Assembly (NCBI GenBank): GCA_027946555.1
Contig: JAPEVC010000046.1
Location: 62,001-126,000, forward strand
Length of the DNA: 64,000 nt
DNA from: Gnomoniopsis sp. IMI 355080
Lineage: Eukaryota; Ascomycota; Sordariomycetes; Diaporthales; Gnomoniaceae
Reading direction: 5' to 3'
In this document: positions 20,299 through 30,168 of the stretch, one piece after another
Numbering within the stretch: the first letter of the stretch is position 1
How the letters are laid out: each line of letters starts with the position of its first letter
Made by a program: the position numbers and the translations under genes
The notes under the pieces: model-generated
What the model was told of the DNA's origin: nothing
The model's database searches: none
Seen by the model: the letters and a program-made list of their open reading frames with translations, nothing else

Positions 20299-23068
20299 AT
20301 GACCATGGATGGCAATTCTCCATCCGCCGACACCACCTTTTCGGACGGCAACGGCGACTTTACGCCCTCCGACTTGTCCTTGAACTTGGGCGCCGGGTTC
20401 GGAGACCTCGACACGCCCCTCGGCTTTGCGGACCAGGCCTGCAAAGAATGTCGCCGTCGGAAGTCAAAGTGCAACAAGGCCATACCGACATGTAATCTCT
20501 GCGTAAAATACCGCAGACACTGTCTCTATGAGAAGCACTCGCGCACGCCCTTGACCAGGAAGTGGGTACCCTTCTTATGTCCTTTGATACCTAGTAGACA
20601 ATCTCACCATATATCATGCCCCGGACCCTGCCCTGCCTTGCCTCTCATCTCACCACTCGCACCCACCCTCATCACTAACCCGCTCATGTAGACATCTCAC
20701 CGAGGTCGAGGAGAGGCTGGAGAGGGCAGAAGGCCTGGTCCGCCAGATGCGCGCCCTTTTGCCGCCACATCTTCTGCAGAAGGGCGGCGCATCTAGGGCC
20801 AACCAGTCGCCGTCCCAGAGACCAAACAGCACATCCGGTGACGCGCCATTTGATTTCAGCAAGCTTGAGCAACCCAGCTCCAGCACAGCATCTTCCGAAA
20901 CCATGACCACCCAGGACCAGATGAAGCCCGAGCCTCCCGAGGATGCACCTCACGATGTCGAGTCAACCCCGGGTCCGAGCTCAACGCCCAACTCCTCTAG
21001 TGCAGATCCCAAACCCCATGGAGATCATACACCAACGCCCCAATTGCTGCAGAACGGAAGACTTGCGCCATTCCGGGTGCCTCAGCGAGGCATGTCTACC
21101 ATTCTGGAAGCTCCGCCCGCCACCGATGATTTTGAATGGGACGAGCAGGACGACATGGCCAGCCTTGCTCAAGCACTCTCGCCTACTGGAGCCATTTCGG
21201 ACGATGCTGCTTTGGATGGTATGGCATCACTCTCGGTCAGTGAGAAGGAGGGCGGCTATCTTGGTGTGGCCTCCGGTGCAGCCTTCATCCGGCTGCTGGA
21301 ACCCAATATGAAGAGGCGAACCTCGTCCCATACGAGATCGCGGCCGTCCATGAGTCCTTTTCCTTCCTTGGTTCAGCAGCCAAATCCAAATCGTCAGATT
21401 GCGGATATCATGATCGATGGCTATTTCAAGCTCTTCCACCTGAGTTACCCGATCATCCACGAGCCGACTTTTCGTGCCCAATTCTCCGAGGTCATCCCGC
21501 GGCCCCACGGGGACTCATGGCTTGTTCTTGCCTATGTCGTTGCTGCGATCGGTGTATGGAGCCAGGCGAAAACACCCGACAACCTCGATCTCCAGCTTTT
21601 CGCGCAGGCCAGATCTATTTTGAGCTTCAATTTTCTAGAACTCGGCAATCTGACCTTGGTCCAAGCCTTGACTCTGACCTCCAACTATCAGCAAAAGCGT
21701 GACAGACCCAACTCGGCATACAACTATCTGGGTCTTGCGGTGAGGATGGCAATGGGACTAGGATTGCACAAGGAGTTTCAGGGCTGGAATATTTCTCCTC
21801 TGAACATGGAAATTCGCCGAAGGGTATGGTGGTCTCTCTGTGTCTTCGACTGTGGGGCCACCATCACATTTAGTAGACCATTGACGTGGCCTTTTGATGG
21901 TGTCGAGGTGGCTTTGCCCAGAAACGTCCATGATAGGGTCTGTGACATTTCACACTTTCCATATCCCATATATTGCTGACTTTGCTTAGGAACTCACGCC
22001 CAATTCTTTGAGCTACCCTCCCGAGACTCAGGACATTACACCATATTCTGGTGTTCGTATCCAAGCATCATTCCATCTTGCCACAAATTACATCTACACT
22101 AGGGTCATAGGCAAGCCTCTGCCCAGCGCTGAAGAACTTGTGGAGCTTGACAAGGAGCGCATAGAGCCCTGGTTGAAGGACATCCCAGCCTGTTTCAAAG
22201 AATCTGCAACCGTTCCACCAAAGTACACATTTGCTCATGTCGGCCTGAGCTGGCGGTACCGAAATTTCCGCATCATCATGTACCGGCCGTTTGTCATCCG
22301 CAAGGCTTTCCGGGCTCGCGACGGTCGTCCGGATGAAGACTCTCCTGCGAGTCTGCATGCCTATAAAAGCTGTCTGGCCGATGCCAAGTACACAATAACG
22401 TCTATTAGCAATTACTGGTCCACTAACGAGCATACTCGTATGGCTGCGTGGTATGGATTGTAAGTTGTTGAGTCCCAATCTTAAATGAGGTGACGCGTTA
22501 TGTCTAACATGATAATATTAGATACTTCATCTTCCAAGCAGCACTGATCCCCTGCATATGTCTACGCAATCTACCCTTATCCGACCAAGCTGCCGACTGG
22601 CGCCAGCAACTCACCACCACTCTACAGACGATTGCCTCCCTCGCCCCCGTCAACGTTAGCGCAGCACGCTGTTATGGTGTCATTGGCGAGCTATGTGGAC
22701 GCTATCTGGATAACGTCCCGCCACCCTTCCCAGAAGCTTCACCAAACATGAGCAACGTTGCGAATAATGTTCCCTCTGCATCGAACCACATGGTTAACAA
22801 CCATAACGGGAACGGGAGCACTCATGGCCATATGCAGCATGGGCAGCATCACCAGGACCCCTACCAGCAACACATGGACGAAATGATGCTCGCGGTGGAC
22901 GAGAGCCCGCAGACGCAAATGAATAGCGTGTATCCGATGATGTGGCCCAATGTGCCTGCATTCGAGGCAGCGGATCAATTTATGGACGATGCGTGGATGG
23001 ATTTTCTAGGAGGTGAAGGGGGTGCCGAGGGTGGACACGATGCTGGTAGGGCTTGGTATGGTCAGTGA
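20299..23068 (+). CDS. GAL4/LAC9-type Zn2Cys6 transcription factor
   Basis: Four exons, 20299-20561, 20692-21937, 21990-22459 and 22522-23068, give 841 residues with agreeing phases (introns 130, 52, 62 nt). The zinc cluster (residues about 51-79, C-x2-C-x6-C-x6-C-x2-C-x6-C) is followed by 'SRTPLTRKHLTEVEERLERAE', restored by the first splice; this linker plus coiled-coil is the signature of yeast Gal4 and Kluyveromyces Lac9. The fungal_trans domain covers about 305-570 ('FHLSYPIIHEPTFRAQF', 'LGLAVRMAMGLGLHKEF', 'RRRVWWSLCVFDCGATITFSRP'). The C-terminus is rich in His, Asn and Met and ends in an acidic/aromatic stretch with 'DDAWMDFLGG', a likely activation domain. In filamentous fungi Gal4-like proteins often control other carbon or metabolic genes than galactose; the target here is unknown. 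Confidence 0.92.
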
Positions 23069-23248
23069 ACGACACCCAAGTACCTTTCAATGCATCTTGT
23101 CGTCCTTTCGACAGATTGATTGCCCGACAGCTTCCACATCAACACCAAACACTATCGAGGTTGACGCCACCAAACGGAGTATTTGCCTCGCACTGGTCGT
23201 TGCGAATACTTGCTTCAAGTCCCGACCGAGCTCGCTATTTTACCCTTT

Positions 23249-23476
23249 CTAGCAGCCACAATCGGACGCCGTTGGAACAGATTGACATGGCGCCGTGCTA
23301 TATGCAGTATTGCAGACGGTGATCACACCAAACATGCCTTGCCCTTGGCAATACAGAGATTGTGGCCTGTATGCTGCAGTGCAGTTCCATCCATCAATGG
23401 CTGGCGTGCCTTTTGAAGCCGTCATCAGGCAGAGAGGCAAAAAGAGCAAAAAGAAGTGTGGTTTACGCCCTGCCAT
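23249..23476 (-). CDS. Small cysteine-rich secreted protein, effector-like
   Basis: A single 75-residue frame. The first about 23 residues form a clear signal peptide: basic start, hydrophobic 'FFLLFLPLCLM', small residues 'TASKG' at the cleavage site. The mature part of about 52 residues has six cysteines ('WNC', 'LYC', 'TVC', 'APC', 'SDC', 'GC' as the last residue), enough for three disulfides, and many Thr, Ala and Gln. No family is assigned. This is the usual form of fungal small secreted cysteine-rich proteins, some of which act as effectors. It lies tail-to-tail with the GAL4-type gene, its stop only 180 bp beyond that gene's stop, so their 3' UTRs likely overlap. It is short enough that chance cannot be wholly excluded. 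Confidence 0.68.
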   Translation of the reverse strand: MAGRKPHFFLLFLPLCLMTASKGTPAIDGWNCTAAYRPQSLYCQGQGMFGVITVCNTAYSTAPCQSVPTASDCGC

Positions 23477-24380
23477 TACGCTACAGCGCGCCCTCCTTTC
23501 GGATTGGGTATTTGTTTGCAGTGGTGGAACGACCTAGGGGTGGGTACGGTCGACACTGTGTCTGACGGGATCATTGATCTTTGCATGGTATCTATGCGAT
23601 TAGATGACTTGCCACAAATATGGCTTGGGACGGACACTCGAACTCGGGAGCTCTCCATGGTTAACCACGGGACGAGAACAGGTGCCCTATTTAGAAGGCT
23701 TCGCCTTTCCACTGCGCCAATCAACCCCCTTGCCAATGCTACTCACCCAGTAAGTCGGTAACGTTCAAGCGGGTTTATATGGTCTTTGCAGCTGCACATT
23801 GCGTTGACAAGGGAGATGCGCGTCGCGGAAGGAAGCGTTGCCAGAGAGCTTCAAACCGCAAGCAACAACGCATTGCCCCGTTTCCGCGGACCTACGAGAG
23901 GCAAGCCAGTCCCTTGAACCATTGTGATGGCTCTTTCCCATGAGGAAGGCATTTTATTTTCTCGTTCGTTATTTTAAAGACTCGATATTTGGAGCCTTCC
24001 AACATGGACGGTGGTGGACGGAGTTTTGGGAAGGTTATATTGATATCCTGATTATAGCATTTGCTTCTTTTTCGGCTTGGCACTTGTCATGTTGATGGCA
24101 CGGTGTAGGTCTAGATGTATGTGTACATGTGTATGCTAGATTCTTATCTAGATGGGAGACTACAGTCTCGAAGGAAGAGGCCTCTGGGCAAATATTCACC
24201 GCGTAACGCGCGGAGTTACCCTCTCTGCCTCCGCCTATCTCCGTCCCAATATCCCAAACACGATAGGCATTTAAAGCCTGCTACATCCTCAGCACCGTCT
24301 GAGCTCGAACCCTCTCTTCTAAGGTTCTTTCCATAACAACGCCCCCCCCCCCCTCCTCTCAAAACAAAAGTTTCACGACT
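23477..24380. other. Divergent intergenic region
   Basis: Holds the promoter of the small secreted protein (-) and of the NTF2-like gene (+). The 12-base C run at 24342-24353 in the latter's leader is the only notable element. Confidence 0.5.
24342..24353 (+). repeat. Poly-C run in 5' leader
   Basis: Twelve consecutive C, ending 27 bp before the NTF2-like start codon, within a wider pyrimidine tract typical of fungal promoters. Run length is prone to sequencing error. Confidence 0.75.
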
Positions 24381-24866
24381 ATGGCCACCGACTCTCCCCG
24401 CCTGCGCACCGCCAAGGCCTACATCGCCTTCTTTGCCACCCTCGACAACTCCCTTCTCTCTGCACTGCTCTCGGACGACACGTTTGAACATGTCATGGCG
24501 CCCTCGTCCTTAGCCATCCCGCCGCTCAGCAAGCCTCAGTTCCTAGCCCACAGCGACGACCTTCGAAAGATCATGAGCGGGTTCCCGGTGTTTGCGAGGG
24601 AGTATCTCGAAAGTGAGAGCGGGAATAGCGTAGTGGTGTGGGCGACAAGTAGTACGGACTTTCGGGAGGTGGTGAAGCGCGGGGAGGAGGGATGGGAATA
24701 TGAAGGCGAGTATGTGTTTTTGTTGAAGATGGATGCGAGTGGAGAGAGGATAGTGAAGGTGGTTGAAATGATGGATAGCTTGAAGACGGAGAGGGATTTG
24801 AGACCGTTGATGAAGAGGGCGAGGGAGAGAGCATTGGGGCCGGATGGGAATGGCGTTTCGAGGTGA
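24381..24866 (+). CDS. NTF2/SnoaL-like domain protein
   Basis: Single exon, 161 residues. The start (helix 'RLRTAKAYIAFFATLDNSLLSALLSDDTFEHVMAP') followed by an alternating beta-rich part ending 'EGEYVFLLKMDASGERIVKVVEMMDS' is the cone-shaped NTF2-like fold seen in SnoaL-type proteins and in many fungal small proteins of this size. Members may be hydratases, cyclases or only ligand binders; no catalytic residue set can be named with confidence. No signal peptide, so intracellular. Its ATG follows a pyrimidine-rich leader. Not obviously linked to its neighbours. Confidence 0.82.
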   Translation: MATDSPRLRTAKAYIAFFATLDNSLLSALLSDDTFEHVMAPSSLAIPPLSKPQFLAHSDDLRKIMSGFPVFAREYLESESGNSVVVWATSSTDFREVVKRGEEGWEYEGEYVFLLKMDASGERIVKVVEMMDSLKTERDLRPLMKRARERALGPDGNGVSR

Positions 24867-24986
24867 AGGTAGTGAAGTCTGCTGCTCAGTGTCTGCCTCG
24901 CCTCGACGAATATAACCCTCGTCAATTCTTACTTCTTGGAAAGTAAGGGCTTTCGAGCCGTCGGAGGTCAACTACCTTTTCTTTCC

Positions 24987-25271
24987 TTACGTTTCTGTCT
25001 CGAGGGACGATGGTGACACTCTTTCGAGGGCTTCATTCGCCTTGATCCTCGCCTCACGAATCTTTCTTCTGTGGTCTTCTCGGGCGCTCTTTTGCTCTTT
25101 TCTGTTTTTAACTACCTCTTGGAATCGACTTGTGGCATCATGTCTTGTGCCAGGTAGTCGGGGAGGGAGGTGAAAGGTCACTGTCCTCCGGGCAGTCCGC
25201 ACAAGAGTTTCGCCTTCTGAAAGAATGCAGGGAACCGAAGCCGACTTTTCTCTGTCCATCATTTTATGCAT
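24987..25271 (-). CDS. Hypothetical small basic protein (uncertain)
   Basis: A frame of 94 residues whose second half is charged and predicted helical ('FQEVVKNRKEQKSAREDHRRKIREARIKANEALERV'), unlike a random frame. No family recognised. It may be a whole gene or the last exon of one whose upstream part I could not find. It converges on the NTF2-like gene. Confidence 0.35.
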   Translation of the reverse strand: MHKMMDREKSASVPCILSEGETLVRTARRTVTFHLPPRLPGTRHDATSRFQEVVKNRKEQKSAREDHRRKIREARIKANEALERVSPSSLETET

Positions 25272-25871
25272 ACTTTAGTTGTGTAAGGTTCCTGAGCAAT
25301 CACTCGGCTGTGCGTAGATAGTCAACCTGGGTAACGTTGCCATTGAACAGAAAAGTGTTTTGAGCATCAAGAAACGTTGAGGTTTTTGAGACTGCGGTCT
25401 CATGACACTATATAGACGCAGCAGAACGTGCTGTATAGATACTAATCCTGATACTTACACATGGAAGTGTTTGACAATGTACCTCGTTTGGAGTCTCGGG
25501 CCGGAGTTCTGTACTGCGGCCCAACTCAATCACAAATGACAAGACCGCCGACCGCGGTCATGACTTTGTGGAAAAACTTGGCTGGACCAATCAAACCAGC
25601 CGACATTCCTGCCGTTCAGCGCTGCGTTTGTGGTGCCAAGTGCTACTCTATACACGAGGCTTGCGCTGGGTGGTCAGCACGGCCGAAACGATGAACACGT
25701 GCAAAGCCAAATGTCCAGATGATGTTCCTGCATTCAGGCTTGTCATGCGACCATCTACACTTGGGTAATAATGATACTCTAGGGATCCATTCACGTTTGG
25801 AATTTGACTTTGTGGATCGTGATTCCCAGCTCCTGTGCCCTCTTACGCAACGACACGCGTCTTCATCCTCA
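25272..25871. other. Intergenic
   Basis: Six hundred bases without a supported gene; open frames here are short and domain-free. Confidence 0.5.
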
Positions 25872-26696
25872 TCAAGTGTCTGTAACGGCCTCCGCCGGAG
25901 CCGTGTCCTCATCGACCGTCTGCGTCTGGTCGGGTACATTTTCATCGCAGTGACCTGTGACAAAAACAGCTGCGATTTCCGACTTGTCATCTTCGATATC
26001 CTTCGTCTCAGTCGTCAGCGCAACATCTTGTCCAGCCTGTACCCAAAGTCCCGTCGTCCACGTCGGCTCTTCCTCCGCCCGCCACGCATGCTCTGTCCCA
26101 TCCGCAGCAAATGAGATCTCGGCCTTTGGGTTCACCCACACAGGGTACAAAAAAGTGTCCGTCTTGAATGCCGTCTTGTCGACCTTGGTCTCCTCCGCCG
26201 GCAGCACCACTAACGACACCGCGTTCCCCTTGGCCGGATCAAACCTCCCCAATTGGCTCCGCCGTTCTTCATTTGCTGCTGTCACCAGCACTCGCCACAA
26301 GTCACTGAACAAGTGGCGGTAAACATCGTAGATCTCCTCTCTCCAAGGTGATACGACGCTCCTCAAATCGGTCGGCTCAGCGGACGCCGCCACGACAGGG
26401 TCTATCAATTTGAGCTGCGTATGCTTCAGCCAGAGCTCGTGGTCCCATTTGGTATCCTCCGGGTCGTCTGTAATTCCGTTGCCAATAGCCTCGCACATAG
26501 AACGGAAGCACTCTTGTACCGTGGTTGGATTCGCAAGTTCCTCGTTGGAAAGAGGAGGGTCGAGCAGCCAGACGCGCCTGAGCATGGTGGACACCTGCCT
26601 TAGGAGCGCACTGGAGGAGAAATCGATTTTGCAGAGGCCCGACGCCGCGGCGCTGGCGCTGGCCTGATGGACTGATTGATCTCCTGACATGGTCAA
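25872..26696 (-). CDS. Hypothetical fungal protein
   Basis: Single exon, 274 residues, codon use protein-like throughout. No family recognised. The N-terminal part is helical ('SSALLRQVSTMLRRVWLLDPPLS', 'EEIYDVYRHLFSDLWRVLVTAA'), a central part is beta-rich with many Trp and aromatic residues ('FLYPVWVNPKAEISFAADG', 'TGLWVQAGQ'), and the last about 40 residues are acidic and disordered-looking. No signal peptide or membrane segment, so probably soluble and intracellular. The second ATG (Met3) could be the start. It is divergent from the DUF3176 gene across 1.3 kb. Confidence 0.7.
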   Translation of the reverse strand: MTMSGDQSVHQASASAAASGLCKIDFSSSALLRQVSTMLRRVWLLDPPLSNEELANPTTVQECFRSMCEAIGNGITDDPEDTKWDHELWLKHTQLKLIDPVVAASAEPTDLRSVVSPWREEIYDVYRHLFSDLWRVLVTAANEERRSQLGRFDPAKGNAVSLVVLPAEETKVDKTAFKTDTFLYPVWVNPKAEISFAADGTEHAWRAEEEPTWTTGLWVQAGQDVALTTETKDIEDDKSEIAAVFVTGHCDENVPDQTQTVDEDTAPAEAVTDT

Positions 26697-27977
26697 TTTG
26701 TAGTTATTATTGCTTTTGTGTGAGAGCTGAAGGTGAGGGTTGCTGTGAAGGATCCCGATGGATGCGGGGGATCACCCACAAAACACCCATCCGTCCGAGA
26801 TGCTTCGCTTCGGCATTGATGAGGGGTTTCGACCAACAAGGCTTCAATAATTGATTCCGTGCTTTGTTGGGGTAAGTTTCTTCTGGCCATGCATTGAAAA
26901 CCAGGTGGTTTTCTGAAGTCCTGGTACGTAGGATAAATCTACGTCAGCCATTGGCAACGCCCGCGGTTTTTAGCACTCACCTTGGCACAAACAGCAAAGT
27001 CTCTGAGGAACCTTGCGATTTCTTGTCTAAGTATCTTAGGTAGGTAGTGACCAGCACGTCTCAACTCATCATCAAAATTTCGGGGAGAATTGGAATAATT
27101 CTATAGTAAAAGAGGCATTGGCATGAATGAGCGAGCTCTGAACTTTGGAAAGCGTACTCGAGACAAATTATTTCCATTATGTCATGTACCTAGCACTTGT
27201 ATAGGAATCTCTCTACTACAGTAGCTTGATAAACTAAATAAAACACTTCACATACCTCTGGTATTCAGTTTACAGGTACTCGCCTGGGCAGATTGCTTAT
27301 AAACTCATTACTTCGACGTAAGGGACTAATAGAAGAAAAATCTAACATCGAGGTGTGGTTATCTATACCTAAGTAAAGACAGTTCAGAGCTGTGTCACAA
27401 CCCCGTTTTCAAAGGATCACGCTCGTCTAGAGCCCTCTGATTCATTTGGAAGAGAATTACAGCAGAAGCAGCTTTTCGGCAGGCAGAGAGATACCACAAC
27501 ACTAAATGATCGACGTGGGTAATTTTGCTTTTATCTCATACGTTTCCTAGGCAGCCATCTTCACGGTTCAACTCGACTTGGACCAAACGTTGAGTGGGGC
27601 GCCGCCTTACGCAACCTCCCTGGATCAGGCACTGACATAATATTATTGCACAAAGGAGGAGCACCAGCATGTGGTGCCCCCAAACTGTAAGCATCCGTGT
27701 CTCACAATGCCAGCTCCTGGCAGCACATGTAGCACAAAATGGCCCCACCAGCTGGTGTAGCTGAAAGCCCCTTGCAAAGCATTTGTGTGAGGGCGAAGCC
27801 TTGATTCACTTATTGATGAAACGAAGAACAGGGTCCGAATTGGAATTGGCATCAGGCCTCTTTTGCGGACAACTCCTCGATGCCTTCACTACTTCATCTA
27901 TATTGACAGTGTCGCATAAGTTAATTCGCCAGTATTATATTGAGGCTTCCGTACATTGTTCCGGCGCCCAGCGCTCT
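26697..27977. other. Divergent intergenic region, about 1.3 kb
   Basis: AT-richer spacer with a CTTAGGTAGGTAG word near 27040. No gene is supported. An upstream ATG at 27783 is in frame with the DUF3176 gene. Confidence 0.5.
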
Positions 27978-29980
27978 ATGACTTCTACCCAAGTCCGACT
28001 CTTAGCCGATATGTCGGAACTACCAGGGCGTCCCTCTGCGGCGGATAATACTCAAGACCAAGTAGAGTACTCCTTCTACGAACATTCCCTACTACCGAAC
28101 AGCCCAGATGAGGAGCGGAGCAATTGCACTGCGACGGCGCCAGCATCCTCAACGCATACATTCAAGACACAAATACAAAGGCCAGATGTTGACCTGTATC
28201 GTAGCCATACATGCGTCAAAGGTTGGCGGCTCGAGACAGTGGTCTTATTTCTCAGCATACTGGGTCAAGTTGCAATAGCTGTTATATTGTTCAAGATTGA
28301 TGGCATTCTGTTATCTTCGTTGACGTTCTATCTCTCTGCAAACACCGTTGTTTCTACCATCTCAACGGCGGCAAAAGCTGGTATGCTGATGGCTGTTGGT
28401 GAATGTATCAGTCAGCTCAAGTGGCTTCACATTGGGAGGGCTACCTCTAAGTATGTGTGCTCAAAGAGATACTCCCGAGTCCATGATGACTGACTTTGAA
28501 GCATCGAAGACCAGATCACTTACAAATCTTCGACGACGCAAGCAGGGGCCCGTTGGGCTCCTTAACCTTCATGTGGCACGGTAGACGCGGCTCTTTGGGC
28601 TGGATTATCTATGCTGGCTGCCTATGTACTTGCCTCTCGATCGCCGTCGATCCTTTCGCACAACAGTTGCTTTCATTCCCCTTGGACCGCGTACAGCTTC
28701 CAAACATCAATTCAAGCGTCACAAGATCTCAGATCTACGACCACGGTACTTTGGGTATCTTACAAGAAGGCACACTGGTCGAGCCAGGTGAGATCTTCAC
28801 GCATATTCGAATTTCAGACTTTTACTTGAAGTGATCCTTGACGCAATTCTATTCAGTATCTGCTAGGGAGCCTCTCCTACAACAGGCTGCTGTCTCCGCC
28901 TGCTTCGATGTTATTACTGCCTTACCACTGGTATGCGGAGCGTCCAATTGCACCTACCCGGACTTCACATCTTTGGGAATTTGTAGCCGGTGTGCCGACG
29001 TGACGTCTAATACCACGATGGCCTGTGGTGTCGTAGGTGGATCGACCTTGGACTGCAACATCACAACACCGGCTGGCGTTGAGCTCACTGCTGAATGGAG
29101 CTCCATTGGGCAATTGGCCGGCCAACAGCCCACCTATACCCAATTCAATACCAACGTCTCTTCATACGATTCTATCATCAACCCAAACTCCTCTTGCGAA
29201 CAGTGCGGAACCCCCAAATCTGCGGATATACTGCATCTCGGTATGGCGCGCTTTGGCAATGGCGTGTACAGAGATGCCCAAGATTGGCAAGATACAATGA
29301 AGGCATATGACTGCACCTACTCATTCTGTGCGCAGTCTTTCGTCAACTGGTCAACAGTAAACGGGGATATAGTCGATGGCAACAGAAGCCGATCAGCGCT
29401 GAATGCGGAGCCTCCTACTACTGAATTCTTCTACCCCTTTTCCACGCAGGATATTGCTTTCCCAGGCGACCAGACTTTCACGATAGCCATGGAGGACCAT
29501 ATATTCATCTGGGACATTCTGTCCAGCGCTTTCCAATCACCCGACGGTTCCACAAATGGCATGTCTTCAGGCAATATTGGCAATTTTGTCTTCACGACGT
29601 TGTACGACAGTCCCGATCTCGTTGCAACAATGGAAAAGGTCGCGGTCAGCATGTCCAATCGCATGCTCGTCAATCCAAATGCCACCACGGTCTACGGTGG
29701 CGTCTTTGGAGAGCAGACCATCATCCGTGTCCAGTGGTGGTGGTTGTCTCTGCCTGTTTTTCTCGAGCTAATAGCGACACTCTTCTTGGCAGTTACTGTC
29801 ACGCAAACTCACAAGGCGCGACAGTATCCCTGGAAATCGTCTCTCATGCCATTACTTCACGGCCGCAGCTTGTTGGATACAAATAAGATTATTGACGATA
29901 GGGATAGTCTTGAGATGGTTGAGTGGCCTTCGATGAGTGCTGTTATCAGTGAAAGGTCCACTCGGGCCACATCAGAGTGA
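27978..29980 (+). CDS. DUF3176 multi-pass membrane protein
   Basis: Probable exons 27978-28454, 28502-28787 and 28857-29980 (628 residues); the second join (GTGAGA...TTCAG) is firm, the first uses a weak GTGTGC donor and is tentative. The N-terminus is hydrophilic, then two membrane helices ('LETVVLFLSILGQVAIAVILF' and 'LSANTVVSTISTAAKAGMLMAVGE') lead to the family landmark 'SQLKWLHI...QIFDDASRGPLGSL', another helix ('WIIYAGCLCTCLSIAVD'), a long extracellular part with many Cys and N-glycosylation sites ('SNCTYPDF', 'GICSRCADVT', 'SYDSIINPNSSCEQCG'), and one last helix ('WWWLSLPVFLELIATLFLAVTVT') before a short tail. The family is fungus-specific and of unknown function. The start could also be the upstream ATG at 27783. 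Confidence 0.82.
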
Positions 29981-30168
29981 AGTGAACCGTCCATGGTTGT
30001 GGGCTCTCCGGTTTGACAAGAAGAGATCACGGGGAGCTTACTAGGTACAGCGATGTCTTCATTAGCACAATTTATCATGAATGCTTCCCTCGTCCTTGAG
30101 ATTGTGAGAAAAAGCCTATCCAACCGTATCGTGATGACATTCACCGAAACGCCTCGCGAAACAAACGA

